Shown piece after piece: positions 31,061 to 43,319 of a stretch of DNA of 64,000 nucleotides; position 1 is the first letter of the stretch; each line of letters starts with the position of its first letter. The DNA comes from Forficula auricularia (taxonomy: Eukaryota; Arthropoda; Insecta; Dermaptera; Forficulidae). The stretch lies in NCBI GenBank assembly GCA_024734495.1, contig JALMQS010000225.1:13793573-13857572 (forward strand), in the 5' to 3' direction. The position numbers and the translations under genes were made by a program. The notes beneath the pieces are model-generated. The model had not been told where the DNA came from and ran no database searches. It saw nothing but the letters and a program-made list of their open reading frames with translations.

Positions 31061-32159
31061 ATAGATTCCTTAGAAAACCGTGTAAATCGAAGATTTTGAT
31101 TTTTAAAACCGTGTAAATCAAAAACAAACCAAAATCTGCATAATTCAGTAATTTATTATAAGGCAAAATAAGAATATTCGCCTGTGTGTTCTTGGTTATG
31201 CATTCAATCCAACGATCTGAATTGCGGGTTGCATCATTAGGCGTCAAATATTAAAACCTTATGTTTGTGAAAAAAATAAATAAATAATAATATTGATAGT
31301 TAAAACTATTTCTAATTATGGTTATTATCATACAATTACGTACATTTTGTTGTTGGGTCATTCAATGAATGGTTTCTTTTCGTATCTGGTTGTATACATG
31401 TAGTATTGTTTTTTTCACATTTACACTGATTGAATACTTTCAGTGTAGCTTTGCATTCACTTACAATATATATCTACATTTACAATATATATGGGTTTAA
31501 GGATCAAATACAAGATGAATGTCTTTCCTAAAATTTAATCGTTCTTATTTGCGGGCCTTGGAAATTTTTAGGTCGTCAATGATGAAATAATTATTTTACT
31601 GTGATTATTTAAAAAATATTGTTTAAAATCCTGTCCTGGTTAAGGTAGTTGTTTCGCGAGAATACTAGCAAAAAGTTAAAGCTAGCTATAGAACAGACAA
31701 TAAGAATCCTGTACTTTTTTTACCTAATTACTTGAAATTTATTATTAATGTTTCTTTTAGGACCTTAATTCTTGATTAGAACGGATTTTAAAAAATTCAA
31801 ATTTTAAAGAGGTGAAAAATAAAAAAATGATAAATATTTGTATTTTATTATTACAAGTAATATTGTGGGTGTCGGGGTACAAACAAACATTAGTTATGTC
31901 ATCTTAACCGAGCAGATAGAAACAAAAATGTGTTTAAAAATGATTTTTCTCCAGGTTTCCGACATTAAACAATTAAACATGGATAAGCAAAAAAAATGGA
32001 ATATTTTTGACTGAATTCCCACCCTCTATATCAACAAATAAATTGCTAATCCGAAGCTAACAGTACATTATCACTTTTAACAAGGAAAAACTGATTTAAA
32101 ATCTTATTATTATTCGTTTTGTCTTCTGATTATGAATAAATAGATTGTACTTATTATTT
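31061..32159. other. intronic DNA, nothing recognised
   Basis: AT-rich; CCGTGTAAATC occurs twice near 31077 and 31110, without further structure. No gene. Confidence 0.45.
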
Positions 32160-32900
32160 TACCATATAGGGTATATGGTCAAGTATTGTAATCGTGCATG
32201 AAAAAAGTGGTTTTTTCCTTCTTTTTTTCGAAATATCTCAAAAACGGCTGAAACTATTTTGATTAAAAAAATTGAGAGAAACCATGGTATTTCGCTCTAA
32301 TAAGTGAACATCGAAAAAATTATATTTTTCGAGATAATAAATTGTTTTGTCAAAATGTCTTAGTTAGTTAGTCTGGTTGTTAGTCTGTGCGTTACCTAAT
32401 TTTGTGGAAGAGCTAGCTCAAAAACTAGTGTGAATATCGAAAAAAAATTTCACACGTAGTTTTGGTCCATTGAGATTAAGAGCTGATTAGATTTTGGTGA
32501 ATATCGACCCAAAATTAAGGGGGTGGAGGGGGTGTTAAAAATTAAAAAATCTAGGTCATTTGACCAAACTCAACCAAATTTTGTATACATAACCAGTGGA
32601 ACCCCAGAAGACTAAAAATGCAAAAACTAACCGCCCAAAATGGGGGGGGGTGCAGGGTCAAAAAATGAAAATCTTGGCCATTTACCAAACTCAACCAAAT
32701 TTTGAATACATAATCATTGGGACCCCAAAAGAATAAAAATGCAAAAACTAACCGCCCAAATGGGGGGGGGGGGTGCAGGTTCAAAAAATTAAAATCTTGG
32801 CCATTTGACCAAACTCAACCAAATTTCGTATATATAATCAGTGGTCCCCCAGAAGTCTAAAAATGCAAAAACTAACCCCCTCCCCTCATGATTATAAATA
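32160..32900 (-). repeat. G-rich repeat with 121-124 bp tandem units
   Basis: CAACCAAATTTTG-like blocks recur at about 32571, 32692 and 32816, each unit containing AAAAATGCAAAAACTAACCG and a poly-G run with variable length. The outer part matches 1790-2340 and 61800-62230 in inverse orientation. The frames across the units are repeat artefacts. Confidence 0.75.
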
Positions 32901-33595
32901 ATTTTATTAAATATTAAATATAAGTGAGGGTCCAGGTTGTATGGTAAAGTCAAGTGGATGGCCACATCAGAACACGTCACCTTATTGTTATTATAAACAA
33001 CACGTTTCCAATATTACAATTTGGGACTTGATATGTAATACAAATACTCAAATCACAATTGATCTAGTAATATTTTTTCTTCATAGTCTCATGATTCACT
33101 CCAATGATTCACTAGAAGCCATTTTCCTTATGATAAATATTACCTTTTTACATTCATACTATTTACTATAAGAAATATAGGTATTATATTATCTCGAGGG
33201 ATGTTTGAAAGAAAAATATTGAAAGATATAGGTAGATACAAAAGCAGAAATGGAAATATATTTATCTTATTCTTTTGTTCATTAGATTCAATGTGTATTT
33301 GCGTCAAAACAAAATCCTTCCATGCGTACAGATATTAATTTACATCTCCCTGATCATATATATTGAATAATAATCAATCGAACTCTCAAAGGAATTATAT
33401 TAAACGATAATCAGATAAATTAATTCTATCTATGTAGTTGACTGGAGGTCCAAAGTAATTATTATTTACCTAGGGTAGATTCAATCAGTCTTTACTCGGA
33501 TATTAGCCCATTTCTGATGATACGAAAAAGCAGTAAGGATAGCTCTTGCAAAAAAGTGACACAGCTCTCAAAAAGTTTTCGTTTAGATAATCATC
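32901..33595. other. intronic DNA, no feature recognised
   Basis: TGATGTGGCCATCCACTTGA-type sequence near 32950 is shared, inverted, with 61780, so it belongs to the flank of the G-rich repeat. The remainder shows nothing. Confidence 0.4.
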
Positions 33596-33605
33596 TCCTT
33601 TAGGT

Positions 33606-33685
33606 GAATATTGCATATCATATTTATTTACTTTTATCTTTATTAAAGATATTTCACCTTGCACCAATACCACAATCTCTACTAA
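33606..33685. mobile_element. truncated foldback-family end with 10-bp duplication
   Basis: Consists mainly of the terminal block TTTCACCTTGCACCAATACC and CACAATCTCTACTAA, also seen in 43320-43686, 51505-51580 and 54789-54942. TCCTTTAGGT flanks it at 33596-33605 and 33686-33695. Ribozyme part absent. Confidence 0.65.
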
Positions 33686-33828
33686 TCCTTTAGGTATGTT
33701 TTCCTAGCGGTAATATCTTCCCGAGTATGTATGTTTGTATCACAAGCGACTATAGTGGCGTGCTCTTGAAGGAATTGTAATCGCAAGCGATTGTTTGTAC
33801 ATTAGGCTAGTTTGCATCTACTTGTGTT

Positions 33829-33870
33829 TTACTCGGCACGCCAGGCAGGCAGAATTTACTGCCGAGTAAG
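33829..33870. repeat. short hairpin TACTCGGCA / TGCCGAGTA
   Basis: ACTCGGCA and TGCCGAGT are inverted around a 22-base spacer containing GCCAGGCAGGCAG. Part of an unrecognised repeat. Confidence 0.5.
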
Positions 33871-33929
33871 TCCTTAAAATTTCTATTCGACATTGAGTAG
33901 GAATCTTTGGTTATAGAAAATCGTGTTCA

Positions 33930-34012
33930 CCCCAAAATCTCGAAACCCACAATCCCGACACCCCAAAATCCAGACAACCAAAATCCCAACAGCCCAAAAT
34001 CCCGACATTTGA
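33930..34012 (+). repeat. short degenerate tandem repeat, 16-17 bp
   Basis: Variants of CCCAAAATCCCGACA recur about five times with spacing of 16-17 bases. The units touch each other with no unique spacers, so this is a minisatellite and not a CRISPR. Confidence 0.7.
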
Positions 34013-34249
34013 AAAATCGTAATTTTTCTTATCTCAACAAACTTTTTTTTAGAACCGAACCTGTTAGCAGTTACTTTACAAATAATATTTCTTATTTAAA
34101 CCTTTAGTATAGTATACCGGAGTTGTATCCAAATTTTTTTAAGAAAATAATATTATTAACCCTTATTTCGATGCTCCAACAACCACTACGTAATAAGGGC
34201 TTCATTGCCAGGTTAAAATAAGTCAAATTAAAAAAAACATATTCAATGA

Positions 34250-34610
34250 TAAATAAAATTTACTTGAAAATTTTACTATTATTTTAATTAGTATTTCATA
34301 TAGAGATGAATGGATATAATTTCATTGAGATATTTTTAAAATAATTACTTTTTTCACTTTTCAAAAAAGCAGAAGGGTAGGTAAGGGTCCCCCCTTATCA
34401 ACACTTTAAGGATTTTGATTCAAAAATAAAATTTAATTTACTTGAAAATTTTACTATTATTTTAATTAGTATTTCATATAGAGATGAATGGATATAATTT
34501 CATTGAAATATTTTTAAAATAATTACTTTTTTCACTTTTTCAAAAAAGCAGAAGGGTAGGTAAGGGTCCCCCCTTATCAACACTTTAAGGATATTGATAG
34601 GATCAGACGG
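34250..34610 (+). repeat. 178-bp unit family, two copies
   Basis: GAATGGATATAATTTCATTG recurs at 34308 and 34486 with period 178, with AGCAGAAGGGTAGGTAAGGG and GTATTTCATATAGAGATGA in each unit. Same family as 12507-12975 and 50330-50690. Confidence 0.8.
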
Positions 34611-34828
34611 TCCTAGAGAATTGAAATTTTATCTTATTTGAATATCTCCAAAAAAAAAAAAAAATTGTCGAAAAACGAAAAAAAATGGCAAGCGAAAAAA
34701 TGGCAGCCTTGTGAAATTTATGATTTTGCCACAAAATTTGAAATATCAAAATTATTATCGCCCATGCTTAGGCAATATCTATACTTTTGGCTGATGATTA
34801 GTAAAGTTTTAAAAAATCTAGTGACTGA

Positions 34829-35965
34829 CTAAATAATTATTTCCAGTCAGAAAATGACCCAAGAAATGTGGTGGTGGCGGTTTCGCTGGATCTTCGGCGT
34901 GCATTTGAGACGGTGAATCGGGATCTACTTCTGGTGAAATTGAGAAGATATGGTTTTAGTGATAGTGCAGTGAAGTGGTTTAAATGTTATTTGTCTGGTC
35001 GAACTCATGTTACAAAAATTAATAATGTGATTTCCGATCCTCAAACTGATAGTGTTGGTGTCCCCCAGGGAAGTATTCTTGGGCCTTTGTTGTTTGTATT
35101 ATATATCAATGACATTTGTAACTGTATTAATGATGATGTATTTATAAATCTGTTTGCCGATGATACACTAATATCAGTGGAGGATTGTGATGTTGAGAGG
35201 GCTTGTCAGAAAATGAATGGAACCCTTAGGAAGTTGGAAGACTGGCTAAATATGAATAAACTGTTTATAAATTGTACGAAATCTAAAGTAATGCAATTGG
35301 GGGTGGGTGGAGAAGGGTTAAGTCCAATCTATCTGAATGGTGTAAATTTGGAATATGTGGATTCATTTAAATACCTCGGAGTAGTGGTTGACTCGAAGTT
35401 GAACTTTAAGAGTCATCATAGTGAGCTCTTGAAGAATGTAAACAGAAAAGTGCAATACTTTGGTAGAGCTTGTAATAATTTGAATATGAACACTAGAATT
35501 AAGGTGTATAGAACTATAATTAGTCCTAGTTTCTCTTACTGTCCTACAATATTATATTTTGGCACTCAGGAGAATATTGATAAGTTGCAACTCTTACAAA
35601 ATAGATGCATGAGATTTATATTAAAATGTGACAGATATACATCAATAAGTAGTATGCTGGAATGCTTAGGACTTATGAATGTGAAGCAATTCTTATTTTT
35701 ACAGACAATGTGTTTTGTATATAAATTATATCATAGCCAGCTGCCAGCCTATCTGAATTTCACATTGGTCAATGAGATCCATGACCATGGGACGCGAATT
35801 AGAGACAATATATTTATTGAGAGGGCGAGGAAAGAGAGCACAAGAAATTCATTATATTTTAGAGGACTTGAGGAATTTAATTCTTTACCAGCTGAAGTAA
35901 GAAATGCATCAAGTCTGATTCAATTTAAGAACCAAGTTAGAATATATCTTAAGAGGGACAGTTGA
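34829..35965 (+). CDS. 5'-truncated non-LTR reverse transcriptase (jockey/CR1-like)
   Basis: Open frame without an ATG at its 5' side; the element proper probably begins near 34843. The recognisable order is VVVAVSLDLRRAFETVN (RT block A, first Asp), GVPQGSILGPLLFVLYINDI, then LFADDTLIS with the catalytic FADD, then FKYLGVVVDSKLNFKSH and a long C-terminal region ending FKNQVRIYLKRDS. Endonuclease and N-terminal RT blocks are missing. The C-terminal layout fits jockey/CR1-type ORF2. A short 3' UTR ends in an A-rich AATAAAATAAAAATAAA tail at about 36060-36090. The 3' half is undamaged, suggesting a fairly recent insertion, but the copy cannot move on its own. Confidence 0.88.
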   Translation, partial: LNNYFQSENDPRNVVVAVSLDLRRAFETVNRDLLLVKLRRYGFSDSAVKWFKCYLSGRTHVTKINNVISDPQTDSVGVPQGSILGPLLFVLYINDICNCINDDVFINLFADDTLISVEDCDVERACQKMNGTLRKLEDWLNMNKLFINCTKSKVMQLGVGGEGLSPIYLNGVNLEYVDSFKYLGVVVDSKLNFKSHHSELLKNVNRKVQYFGRACNNLNMNTRIKVYRTIISPSFSYCPTILYFGTQENIDKLQLLQNRCMRFILKCDRYTSISSMLECLGLMNVKQFLFLQTMCFVYKLYHSQLPAYLNFTLVNEIHDHGTRIRDNIFIERARKESTRNSLYFRGLEEFNSLPAEVRNASSLIQFKNQVRIYLKRDS

Positions 35966-36090
35966 ACATTTCTATTGAGAAATATTTGGAAATATTATAA
36001 ATTTAGTATTAAGATTTGTAAATATTGAAATATATATGTATCAAAAATACATTTAAATATAAATAAAATAAAAATAAAAAAAATAAAAAA
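35966..36090 (+). mobile_element. 3' UTR and A-rich tail of the preceding non-LTR copy
   Basis: Follows the stop codon and ends in AAATAAAATAAAAATAAAAA, the expected 3' terminus of a target-primed retrotransposon. Confidence 0.7.
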
Positions 36091-36685
36091 ACTTGTAGAA
36101 GTTAAAGCCACAGATGCATAAGATAATCCAGGCTTATTGGTGGCCGATTAAGCTGATAAATACTAGAAATAATTCAAGCGGAATTTTCCGAATGTGATCA
36201 GATGAGTTCAGTAGCAAATAAAAGGAAGCACTAGTTCTAACGATGTAATGAGGTGGGGCAAATGGAGCGTTTTATCTAGGGGCAATTGGGGTAGCTCTTT
36301 TCGTCCACCGCACTGACGAATTACACCCGGATTAAAATCCCATTGCAATTGTTCCAGTTCATTGAAAGGCAGAGCGACACACATCCCCTAGAACCATCCC
36401 TTTTCAATTCGTCCAGAAAATTAATTAATTCTACCTTTATTTAGGTTGCTACCTTAAGCCTGACTAGTAATAAATTCACTAAAAATTTTTTTTGCTTATT
36501 GTATTGAAAAATGTCTGAAACGTGGAGAAAAATCATTTTCAAGCATGTTTATTTTTAATCGAATGTTTTCTACATTTGATTCAATCGCGAATCAAATGTA
36601 GGGAATTTTTGTCAAATATTGAGTGAAAATAATATTTGAACTTATATATTTCTAACTTGAAATAATGATCTCAAATAAATTTTTA
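36091..36685. other. intronic DNA with GC-richer patch
   Basis: Bases 36240-36430 are less AT-rich but have no open, splice-bounded frame. CTACATTTGATTCAATCGCG at 36570 starts a 15-bp hairpin (ACATTTGATTC/GAATCAAATGT) and also occurs near 6940. Confidence 0.4.
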
Positions 36686-37131
36686 TAATTTTTCTAATTA
36701 ATATAACAAAGAATAATTGCTATATCAATGAGAATTGTTTTTGACTGCGCTTATTTGAAAAATATATTTATCGCGAGACCACTGCGGATTACGCTATTGG
36801 AGTCTGCGGAGTCTTAAGTCTGGACCAAGAGAGAAAAAGCTGTGATCCACTTAGCTACAATCCAACGACATTCGGATGGATCACCAAGTGAATTTGAAAT
36901 CTCAGATGTTATATATTTAATCTCCCAGTCCGGAGCGCTCTGGGTTGGATTGTAGCTAAGTGGATCACATCTTTTTCTCTCTTGGTCCAGACTTAAGACT
37001 CCGCAGAATCAATAGCGTAATCCGCAGTAGTCTCGCGATAAATATCTTTTTCAAATAAGCGCGGTCAAAAACAATTATTGATATAGCAATTATTCTTTGT
37101 TATATTAATTAGAAAATTTTAAAAAATTTAT
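36686..37131. repeat. foldback element, about 180-bp arms
   Basis: CTAATTAATATAACAAAGAA at the left is inverted at the right. The arms share GGACCAAGAGAGAAAAAG, GTGATCCACTTAGCTACAAT and TCGCGAGACCACTGCGGATT blocks. A related single-arm copy is at 6650-6900. No hammerhead-like core found in it. Confidence 0.8.
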
Positions 37132-37621
37132 GTTTATTTTTGTCTGTCTGTCTGTTTATTTCGATTCAGAAACGAATGATAACATAAGAATGAAAAGTTG
37201 TAAAAAATATAATTCTTGTGCTAAAATGTTTCTATGTCTAATGCGGACGCTGATTAGATTTTGGACTTTCTAAGTTTGGTCAAAAAATGCAGAAAAAATC
37301 ATTTTTGGAATGATTTTATTTAGATTTTAAGGCAATGTACTATAATATAGTCATAAATGAAAAATTCATTTTATATTTAAGTTTATTAATAATTGTTTCT
37401 AAGGCCGTCTCTACCGTAAATAAAAATGTGCGAGTGAGCGATTTTTTCATTAGAATCTAATCGAGAAAAATGACTAAAAAGGGCGCGTATAGAATGATCT
37501 CTTCTTTTATAGCTAAGGCATTGTAAGAATTCCAAATACAATGCCAGACCTGTTTCAAACTAGAAGAAATTCATTTCTATTATTCTAGGCACGGCTTTTT
37601 GACTCTAGTTAAGAAAATATT

Positions 37622-37868
37622 GAAGGAGACAATAAAAGAGTGTGTCTTCTGCTGGAATTTCTAACCTAACCACATGAAAGATGTTAACCTTTCATTCATA
37701 AATTAATTCCTGTGAATACATTGTAATAGACTGATGAAGAGGGCAAAGCCCTCGAAACTATAGTCTCGTTATAAATAAATAAAATTTATAATTCCAGCAG
37801 AAGACACACTCTTTCATTGTCTCCTTCAATATATAAAAATTCTGCTACTCTCGGCAAAAACTTTCAAT
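37622..37868 (+). mobile_element. hammerhead element with 13-bp duplication
   Basis: TTAAGAAAATATT at 37609-37621 is repeated at 37869-37881. The left part is an inverted copy of the 3' segment (GAAGGAGACAATAAAAGAG); the right part carries the core and ends TGCTACTCTCGGCAAAAACT. Same family as 6397-6624 and 30824-31003. Non-coding. Confidence 0.8.
37722..37775 (+). ncRNA. hammerhead-like ribozyme motif
   Basis: Core 37731-37765: CTGATGA, A, GAGGGC-AAA-GCCCTC, GAA, ACTATAGT, C17. Stem I as in the sister copies (TC/GA, TTA/TAA). Confidence 0.75.
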
Positions 37869-37881
37869 TTAAGAAAATATT

Positions 37882-39550
37882 AAATCAAATTGAATATCAG
37901 ATTTAGATATTTATCATTTAAAATTATTAATTCAGTGAAAATACAAACAGCGCACAGAGTTTTGAAAAAGTTTCACTTTTTCCTCCAATTTATTTATTTA
38001 TTTTTTGTCATTTCGCCCTAGGTTTTTCTTTTCTTTCCTCTTCCGGATGGTATGAAAAAACGTAGCTCAATTTTCTTGATATATATGCGCTACCTCACTC
38101 GCCCCCTCTGTGGTATAAAACTGGAATTAGTTGAAAATGTTATTACCGACAAGAGGTTCATTTCGCTTGCACCCTTTATAACTCTATTTCCTCTAAAAAA
38201 ATATATATATGAAATAAAAGTAAACTAAAATAAAAACTCAACTTTAGTATTGTGGTTTTCTCATTTCACAGCGGTTGCGATTTATTTTATTTTATAAGCC
38301 CCTCCACGCGACCTGAAAAGGGGTGGTTTATGAAAAAAGCAAAAGATGAGGAATGCCAAAGGGGGTTGCGGGTGCAGGGGGTGGATTTTTAACATCAATC
38401 TCAGTTATCTCTAGAATGGGATTCGGATGAAAAATTAATGGACAACACAACAACAATTTCCCTTCGTGGATTTTTAGATCCGCCTAATCCGATTTGTCAT
38501 TTTTGTTCACACACCGCATCAATAAATATTCAATTGGCTTTCTTCCACTAATCAATCATTTACTATTCAGATTTACTTACGTGAAACTACTTTTATTTTT
38601 AGGGTTCTATCAAAAACCATGACACTTATAAAACCATACACATTATCCATCCCTATTGGCTTACAGTGGTGGGGACTTTTTAATACATACAATTGGAATT
38701 GGAGGAAAAATTAAAACTTTTTCAAGTACGCTGATTGCAGTTTCAGTGAATTAATAATTTCGAATGCTGAATATCTAAATATATGATATTCATTTCGATT
38801 TCATATTTTCTTACCTAGAGTCAAAAAGCCGTTTCTAGAAAATAGAAGTTAAGAAATTAATCTCTAATAATCTGAAACAGGTCTGGATTCGTATTTGGCT
38901 TAGTTCTAAAGGAAGAGAGATCATTCTATCCGTGCCCATTTTAGTAATTTTCTTCGAATAGAAAGAATAATAAAATAATCGCTCACCTGCACATTTGTTA
39001 ATTAAGGTAGTTCTTTCACAAATGCAAAAATTCAAAAAGTCTTCGAAACTTGGAATATAAGTCATTAAAAGCATACTAAACACACTGTAAAAATTTGAAG
39101 ACGATTTACCACACCAAACATGAAATAATTGCAATTAAAATGAAAATTTTTACATATGGTAGATTGGGAAAGGGTGTGAAAATGATCATTATTTTATTTT
39201 TTTCCTTGAAGGACTTTCACCATCTTGGTGAAAAACTAATATTTGGTAAAATAGTATATTCGGAGTAACTTAAAAAAAAAGTGAAATTATTTACCTCGTA
39301 GTTTTGATAAAAAATAAAAATAAAAATATTTGGGAGATTATTTTTAGTGGAGGGAATATAAGATCAATGGCTTGGAAACGATCCATTCATAAAGAGGATA
39401 TAAGTAGTGTGAAAAGTACAGTAACGTTAAAAAAACATAACCTAAAATGTTACCACCGTTCATATGTAGGTATATAGTGGTTAGGAGGCTAAAACTTTTT
39501 GTGTGGATTGTCGCGAAAGAACTACATTATCAAAAAAAAAAAAAAAAGTG
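37882..39550. other. intronic DNA, no gene recognised
   Basis: Includes a G-rich patch at 38320-38390 and the right inverted arm of the repeat above. A minus-strand frame at 38835-39134 lies over that arm and is not considered coding. Confidence 0.45.
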
Positions 39551-39555
39551 AAAAC

Positions 39556-40387
39556 TTTTTTTTTTTTTTTTTTAATGCAATCGAATGCAAGAAGGGGTGC
39601 ACCAGTAAAGGTGTAGCCCCTATGGATCTCGAAAGACCCTTGCATTACCGAAGAGAAGGGAAAGTTGATTAAGTGAGAGGGTGTAGACGTAGGTGTCTAT
39701 GCACCCTGGTTTTGAAGGTTTGAAGATCATAGGTGCTGGGAAAGATAGAGGCTGGGAGAGAGTTCCAGTTCCTTGAAGTCATGGGGATATATGTATTCGC
39801 GAATGAAGTGGTCCGGCACTTTTCCAATTTGACCACAAAAGAGTGTTGGGAGTCGGCAAAACGTGTGCTGCGTGCAAAGTATGCTTTGGGGGGAATTATT
39901 GACTTTATCTCATCAGAGCACCTGCCGTGATAGTATCTATAGAAAAGGGAAAGGGCAGAGACATCTCTTCGATGAGCCAACGAGTCGAGGGAGTCGGTGA
40001 GGGTAGAATCGTCAATTAGCCTGACGGCTCGTTTCTGAATTGCATCAAGGGTAGCAAGAGAATATTTTGAGGCTCCTCTCCACAGATGAGAGCAGTATTC
40101 GAGATAGGGGCGGATTTGGGCCTTGTAGATGGTGAGAAGTTGTGGGGGTTTGTAAAATCGCTTGGACCTGAATAAGAAGCCAATCTTCCTTGCTGCAGAT
40201 TTCGCCACAGAGGAGATGTGTTCATTCCAAGACAGGTCAGATGCGACAGAGACGCCCAACATGGATAGGCTGTCACACATTTTCAGGGTATTCGAATCGA
40301 AGTGAATATCAGGGAAATCTCTATTTTCGCGCCTAGAAATTAGACAACATTGAGTCTTATTTGAATTAAAGTTAACTAACTTATTTA
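39556..40387 (-). mobile_element. 5'-truncated jockey-like retrotransposon fragment with poly(A)
   Basis: The 3' end is a poly(A) run (T18 on the plus strand, 39556-39573) preceded by TTACTGGTGCACCCCTTCTT, a typical tail of this family. The 5' limit near 40387 is inferred, because the flanks on both sides match the continuous repeat near 46240 (AAGTGAAAACTTATTTA). Confidence 0.7.
39669..40387 (-). CDS. C-terminal part of a non-LTR reverse transcriptase (fragment)
   Basis: The frame begins inside the element at KLVNFNSNKTQCCLISRR and continues with LGVSVASDLSWNEHI, SKRFYKPPQLLTIYKAQIRP, YLEYCSHLW and ends FKTRVHRHLRLHPLT. These blocks are the thumb and C-terminal region of jockey/I-type ORF2. 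The catalytic domain is upstream of the truncation and absent. The frame also runs about 180 bp further into unrelated flanking DNA, which should not be counted as protein. No internal stops, so a fairly young dead-on-arrival copy. Confidence 0.82.
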
Positions 40388-43306
40388 GGATAAAGAGACG
40401 CCCTTGTAAGGAATTAATAAATAATAAATATAAATATAAAATAAATTGTTCCTTTATAGGGCCTAAATGAAAAATACATCGCTTTAAAATGTCAATAAAA
40501 TCATTCAAAAAAATTATGTTTTCTGCATTTTTGAACCACCAAGATCTAAAGCTACGCACAAAGCGCAAAATCTACTCAATTAACTTCTCTGATTTTTCGT
40601 TCTGAATTCAGACACACAGGCAGAAAAATAATATTTGAAAAAGATTCTTCTTCACATTTCAGACATTTTTAAATAAAATGTGCAAAAAAAAATGAAAATT
40701 TTTGAGTGAATTCAAACTAGACTCATTACTAGGTAATATAGGTAATTGCATTTTATGTATTTGTGTCTCAAATAATTGAGGCCAATGAATTTTGTAATTG
40801 GTATTTAATATACCTATATTGATGAAAATATTTAGAAATTCAAATAAATTTGAGTTTACAAAAAATTTGTTTGATTTTATTATAGATATAATGATTTATA
40901 GAAAATAATATTTTTAATCGAGAGTTTTCGGGTAAAACCAGGTAATTTGGAGATTCTTAATCAGACAAAAAATATCTAAAAAGCTAAAATATATTTATCG
41001 ATCTAGTTTTATAATATTTAATTTAATTTAGGACTAAAAGTGTTTAATCTAATTATCTATTTTATTTAACAAAACTAGGTGTTGATTTTTGAGCCAATAT
41101 GATAGCTAGTAAATATATAAAATTAATTAATAATGATTGAACAATTTTGAATATAGGTAATACGATTTTTTTCTTTAATAAAAGTATTTTGTATTTTGGA
41201 TCTGTATTTCATAAACAATATATGGATTTTATAACGGTATTTTATATTTGGCAATCCAAATACATTTCGAAAAGTATTTCTTATTTTGTATTTCGAAAGC
41301 CGGGTATGTTTTGCTCAGTTCTGCTTATGTTATAAGCTGGACATGATGAAAAAGTATTTGCTAAAAAACAAGCGTTAATTTAATATTTAAAAGAAAAAAA
41401 TGTGATTTATTTATTGGCGGTGGAATGACGATGGTTGAAATAGCATAAGACAAAGTAAAATTTTTATAGACTCTCATTTAACATAGGTAACATTTCGAAA
41501 TCGTTCGTTTTATATCCAAACATATTTTATATGCTTAAGAAGTGACTGACCGATGAACGAAATTTCCGTAATTTTTTTTAAACTTTTATTTCTGATCATA
41601 AATACATATTTAAGATCCTGTTTAGTGTTATTTTTTTCACTGTCTTAGTTTATGGGGTAATAATAATAAATTATAAAGAATTCAATTTTTTTTACTTTCA
41701 CTTGGTGGGTGTAACAGCGAGGTATTACTTTCACTAAAGTAAACTATTGAAAGAAAATGCACTTTTTGAAGTTTTTTTAATCACAATGCTGAACTTTTAA
41801 TTTTTAATACTCAATAGAAGTAGGTATAGCCTTTTCAAGACGTGGATTTTTATCAAAATTTTCCCATAATTATAGTAGCACAGTAGAAAACTCGGCCTAA
41901 TGTGGACGGAAGGGTGGTCGAGTTTGTGAAAATGCCGAGTTGTCGGGAATGGGGTTAAAAAATAATAATTACAAGTGTTTCCTCAGAAAATACAGTACTG
42001 TACTTCTATGTATTTATTGTTTGCTTGAGAATACAACAAAGAATAAACTGCCCAAATACCCTTAAATAAAGGAAAAGTACGTACTTTATGAAGGCGTAAA
42101 GCTGTCTATAATGAAAATTAACTAACCGACTTTGCAAAAAGGGGTTGTTCCCCCTGACAGGGTGTATCCAAGTTAGTCGGACTGCCGGGTTATCGATAGC
42201 CGAGTTTTCGGGACTACTATAATAATAAATTATAAAAAACAGCGAGATATTATTTTCCCTAAACTAAAGTATTGAAAAAAAGCACTTTTTGAAATCCCAA
42301 ATTCAATCATCTGGACTTTCATATTATTATTACTCATATTAGTGACATTATTTCACCAGGTTCATAATTTTTCTTGAAACTCAAAGAACACCGATTCGGA
42401 GTTCGTAATGATAATTCTCACGGTTTCAGGATTTTTTCTAATTTCGCAATAATATGTAAGTACCATGGTATGTCAACTGCTTTGCTTTTCTATGCAGTTC
42501 GTAATTTGTATTTTATAGATCTAATAAATTTTATTTTCTATCTAATTCAAGAAATCTCTAAGAATTTGGTTTAACGTCCTTTGCGCTTTTATTGAGTCAT
42601 CGTAGAGTAAGTTTATTTTGCAAGCGACAAACGGCGAACGTTTCTTAATGGGAAGTTAATTAAACATGAACGTCAAATAAGAGGACCCCCTCCTCGTAGC
42701 AAAACTTGGTGGTGTTCCTCCTGTTTGAAGTATGATCTGTCATAAATTGCCAACCCCCGACGTGTGAGGGAAAAATTTATGCCCGACATAAAATTATGAG
42801 TTTACTTAGAGGTAAGGAATGGGGGTCTATTGAGAAAACGATCTATTTGTAAACTGCTGCCACGGGCTTGACTTATGTCCAACATTTATCTAACTACTTA
42901 TTTATTTATTTCCGTCCCGTCCACTTGAAGCTCGCTCGCTCGCCTTGGTCCCCTTACTCACAAACACACACACACACACACACACCTATCCACCCACACA
43001 ATGCAAATATCCATCAAAACATCCTTGCCCAAAAAATCTATCTATTTACGATATTATAGACAGAATAAGAAATCTTTGAAAAATGACAACAGCACAAGGA
43101 GGGTCACTCTCTTCAGAACCACTCGCGCACTATCCGACATGTTCCTTAACTTTTGGGATCTTTTGAGGACTAAAGAAAGAAAAAAAATTGCCAATCATAT
43201 TATTTTTAAATATATCCTAATTTTGAAAAATTCGGTCCATAATAGGAGACGAATTTCCTATACAGAAGGCATTTTGTTTGTAATTGAAATTCGTCCCTTG
43301 TTGGGC
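40388..43306. other. intronic DNA, no gene recognised
   Basis: AT-rich with relic repeat sequence at 40460-40730. A (CA)n microsatellite lies at 42961-42985, and a less AT-rich block at 42640-42990 has no splice-bounded coding frame. Frames at 42374-42574 and 43001-43339 have no recognisable domain; the latter overlaps a foldback. Confidence 0.45.
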
Positions 43307-43319
43307 ACCACATTTTTTA

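Larger units (their letters stand above)
37260..39000. repeat. inverted flanks around a nested insertion
   Basis: TGAGCGATTTTTTCATTAGA, AATACAATGCCAGACCTGTT and GGCACGGCTTTTTGACTCTA at 37430-37610 have inverted counterparts at 38815-38990. The space between holds the hammerhead element 37622-37868 and intronic-like DNA. Relatives of the arm ends are at 40460-40730, 46180-46300 and 46850-47240. Confidence 0.55.

Noticed and set aside
33930..34012. Regularly spaced short repeats, CRISPR-like
   Set aside because: Units of 16-17 bp abut each other with no unique spacers, in a eukaryotic intron; a minisatellite.
36686..37131. Possible ribozyme in the large 36.7-kb foldback
   Set aside because: No CTGANGA...GAAA combination with a closing stem was found in either arm.
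40388..40568. N-terminal extension of the minus-strand reverse-transcriptase frame
   Set aside because: It lies beyond the inferred 5' truncation point, in flanking repeat sequence, and has no similarity to the retrotransposon family.
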